64,000 nt of DNA from Cytobacillus sp. IB215665 (GTDB lineage Bacteria; Bacillota; Bacilli; Bacillales; SM2101), in assembly GCF_033963835.1 (NCBI RefSeq), contig NZ_JAXBME010000016.1, positions 1-64,000 on the forward strand, given 5' to 3'. The position numbers and the translations under genes are program-made. The notes under the pieces are model-generated. The model did no database searches and was not told where the DNA came from. It saw nothing but the letters and a program-made list of their open reading frames with translations. Shown here piece after piece: positions 61,997 to 64,000 of the stretch (its first letter is position 1; each line of letters opens with the position of its first letter).

Positions 61997-62168
61997 AACT
62001 ATTCCTCCAGTACTAAATTAATTATTTCAACATATGCCTAAGTAACATGTGATAGCAAATATTTTGCAACCACTTTTATTGTAGTACATCCATTATTATA
62101 TCGTAAAGTTACTTAAACTATTGGTTTTTTTTTATTGTCAGTCTATACTTTTATTAACGGAGGTGAAG

Positions 62169-63224
62169 ATGATGAGTGAACATGAAAAAATCCGTTTAAC
62201 TGCGTTATCAACAAAAGCTGGTTGAGGCTGTAAAATTGGTCCACAAGACCTAGCGCAAGTTTTGCGCTATTTACCTGAACAAAAGAATAATCCAAACCTT
62301 CTGGTCGGACATGAAACATCCGATGATGCAGGAGCCTACAAAGTAACTGATGAATTAGCATTAGTACAAACTTTAGATTACTTTACTCCAATCGTTGACG
62401 ATCCATATATGTTTGGTCAAATTGCAGCTGCGAATGCATTGAGTGACCTGTATGCGATGGGAGCTACGCCAAAAACAGCATTAAACATTGTCGGTTTCCC
62501 AATCAAAAAGCTAGGTGCAGAAATTCTAGCACAAATCTTAAAGGGAGCTGCTGATAAGGTAGCAGAAGCAGATGCACTAATTATTGGTGGGCATTCCATT
62601 GATGATCAAGAGCCTAAATTTGGGTTATCTGTTACTGGCTTTGTTCACCCGAACAAAATATGGAAAAATATTGGTGCTACACCTGGAGATGTATTGGTGA
62701 TTACGAAACCACTCGGTGTAGGAGTTTTAACAACTGGCATTAAACGCGATAAAACAACACTCGACCAGTCAAAACTAGTTTCAGCAACCATGGCACAATT
62801 GAACAAGCTGGCAGCTGATTTGCTACAAAAATATACACCAAGTGCTGTTACTGATATAACGGGATTCGGATTACTTGGACATGCAAGTGAAATGGCGCGA
62901 GGAAGCAATGTAAGCATGTTAATTGATTATTCGAAAACACCTCTATTAGACGGTGCACATAAGCTAGCAGAAAATGGAGTAATACCAGGAGGCTCAAAAG
63001 CCAACCATAAATGGCTGAAACAATTTGTGACATATGGTACGAACATCACTGAAACTGAACAGTTACTATTATGTGATGCCATTACTTCGGGTGGGCTCTT
63101 TATAAGTATGCCTATAAACGATGCAAAATCGTATGTAGAAGAGCTACATAATAACGGTATTGAAGACGCAGCGATTATCGGGCGTGTAATAGAAAAAGAA
63201 GATCAGTTTATATACGTGGAATAA
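62169..63224 (+). CDS. selD: Selenophosphate synthetase with selenocysteine
   Basis: The enzyme makes selenophosphate from selenide and ATP. GGAGGTGA lies before two ATG codons (62169, 62172). Codon 19 is TGA (62223-62225) in STKAG-U-GCKIGP. SelD proteins have Cys or Sec at exactly this catalytic position, followed by G-C-K. The rest is complete: VGHETSDDAGAYKV, AAANALSDLYAMGATPKTAL, GGHSIDDQEPKFGLSVTG and DITGFGLLGHASEMARGSN. Without recoding, a caller would start inside the gene, near 62262. A bSECIS-like hairpin follows the UGA. The product needs selenium for its own synthesis. Confidence 0.93.
62251..62269 (+). promoter_or_regulatory. bSECIS-like hairpin in selD
   Basis: TAGCGCAA and TTGCGCTA form a perfect eight-base stem with the loop GTT, 25 bases after the UGA codon. 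The apical GUU is the same as in the SelW-like gene's hairpin. Confidence 0.7.
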
Positions 63225-63328
63225 GTTTTTACTTTAATAGGATTTATATACGAGAAATAATGGTTAAACAATTACAAACTAAGCTGTTCACAAGCCATGA
63301 AATGATAAAAGCAAAAGGTCCAAACAGT

Positions 63329-63364
63329 AGAAGCAGCGGGAATCTATTCTGAACCGCTGCTTCT
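63329..63364. terminator. Bidirectional terminator between selD and selB
   Basis: Eleven-base perfect arms AGAAGCAGCGG and CCGCTGCTTCT around a 14-base loop. It overlaps the last codons and stop of selB and serves both convergent genes. Confidence 0.8.
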
Positions 63365-64000
63365 TATTTGAACCCATACTCGTTTAGAGTCTTCTCTTGT
63401 TGTATATTTTAGCTTATCAAATAGTTCAAGTAATGGTACTAAATACTTCCTAGATAGTTGGAGAACATCTTTAGCGTCTTTGAGCTCAAACTGTTTCGGA
63501 AAATGTGAACGTAGCTTAGCATTAGCTTCTTGTAAAGCTGCAAAATGAATATAGTGTTTATCATTCATACCTACAAGTTTTCCAGTAGATATCAAATAAT
63601 TTCGTAGTTCGTCAGCTTCTGTATTAGGTATTCCTGATTGTTTTACATATTCTGCCCAAGACAGAACTGTGATTCCGTCCTTTCGGATCATTTGAATCAT
63701 ATTCTCCATTCGTTTTGCCCATTGTTTAGGATAACTAGGAGTAAAGCAATGCATTGAGATATATTGCTCTTTCTTAATAAATATATCTTGATCCGACGTT
63801 TGATTAAGTACAAAATCAAGCACTTGTGTTGGATATTTGGTTGAAAAGTGTTGAAGTAATTCCGCTTTGTTGATTCCTGTTCTTAGTGGATAACGAACAT
63901 GGTAAGTATGTAAATACGATTTCAACTCTTCGATTATATTAAGGATAATAGCATTTAGTGTAACTTGGTTATCGTTAATAACAACAAACTCTGGATGTAA
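63344..64000 (-). CDS. selB: Selenocysteine-specific elongation factor SelB, C-terminal part
   Basis: The 3' part of selB; the frame is open to the window edge, so the gene starts beyond 64000. The visible 218 residues are the winged-helix repeats that read the SECIS hairpin: LRTGINKAELLQHFSTKYPT, then GITVLSWAEYVKQSGIPNTE, and the last repeat with SRKYLVPLLELFDKLKYTTR and SKRVWVQIR. Y-L-V-P-L-x-E-x-x-D...T-x-R at the end is characteristic of SelB. The GTPase domain is outside the window. It is convergent with selD. Confidence 0.85.
   Translation of the reverse strand, partial: LHPEFVVINDNQVTLNAIILNIIEELKSYLHTYHVRYPLRTGINKAELLQHFSTKYPTQVLDFVLNQTSDQDIFIKKEQYISMHCFTPSYPKQWAKRMENMIQMIRKDGITVLSWAEYVKQSGIPNTEADELRNYLISTGKLVGMNDKHYIHFAALQEANAKLRSHFPKQFELKDAKDVLQLSRKYLVPLLELFDKLKYTTREDSKRVWVQIRSSGSE

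Overview
The window is low-GC DNA from a spore-forming member of the Bacillaceae. The evidence is small acid-soluble spore proteins (SspN, SspO, SspP, Tlp), YqfQ and YjcZ-type spore proteins, the bacillithiol pair yojF-bshB2, strong AGGAGG-type ribosome binding sites with many TTG and GTG starts, and a neighbourhood that matches Bacillus subtilis: cotM-like, sspP, sspO, citB, yneN, sspN, tlp, yneP, plsY, yneT, parE, parC.

Layout. 1-5.5 kb: a decayed RadC-like fragment, a GNAT acetyltransferase, a lipoprotein, a VanW-like protein, a MurG-type glycosyltransferase and a cold-shock gene. 5.7-14.6 kb: yojF-bshB2, a methyltransferase, a glycerophosphodiesterase, a small heat-shock protein, YqfQ, a NodB deacetylase, two glycine-rich proteins ending in FFW and two YjcZ-like miniproteins. 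14.9-17.4 kb: a truncated haemoglobin and a NarK-type transporter with an FNR-like site upstream, then an M50-like membrane protease. 17.6-17.9 kb: an IS200/IS605-type remnant without transposase or TnpB. 18-24.3 kb: a hydrolase, a NUDIX enzyme, an NAD-binding protein, a saccharopine-dehydrogenase-like protein, a decayed EamA transporter and a MarR regulator with three matching operators. 24.8-29.8 kb: Fe-ADH, ALDH and an R2lox-type oxidase on the minus strand, with a divergent LuxR-type regulator and a CcpA cre site between. 30-38 kb: a D,D-carboxypeptidase, DeoD, an ArsA/Get3-like ATPase with a small CC-ending partner, CstA, spore-type small ORFs and a catalase-like haem protein. 38.4-40.4 kb: four tandem cysteine-rich paralogues resembling S-Ena spore-appendage subunits (DUF3992). 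40.5-61.5 kb: the conserved parC-to-cotM block. 59.6-64 kb: a selenocysteine island (selA, selD with an in-frame UGA, selB 3' part, and a SelW/Rdx-like selenoprotein with an in-frame UGA).

Across the window a family of about 160-bp repeats with imperfect terminal inverted repeats (MITE-like) occurs some twenty times in intergenic DNA, in both orientations, including a three-copy tandem array at 35.56-36.04 kb. It accounts for much of the apparently empty sequence.

The most notable points are the two UGA-recoded genes that a standard gene caller misses or truncates; the R2lox-ALDH-ADH operon, which gives a metabolic context to an oxidase of unknown substrate; and the four-gene Ena-like cluster.
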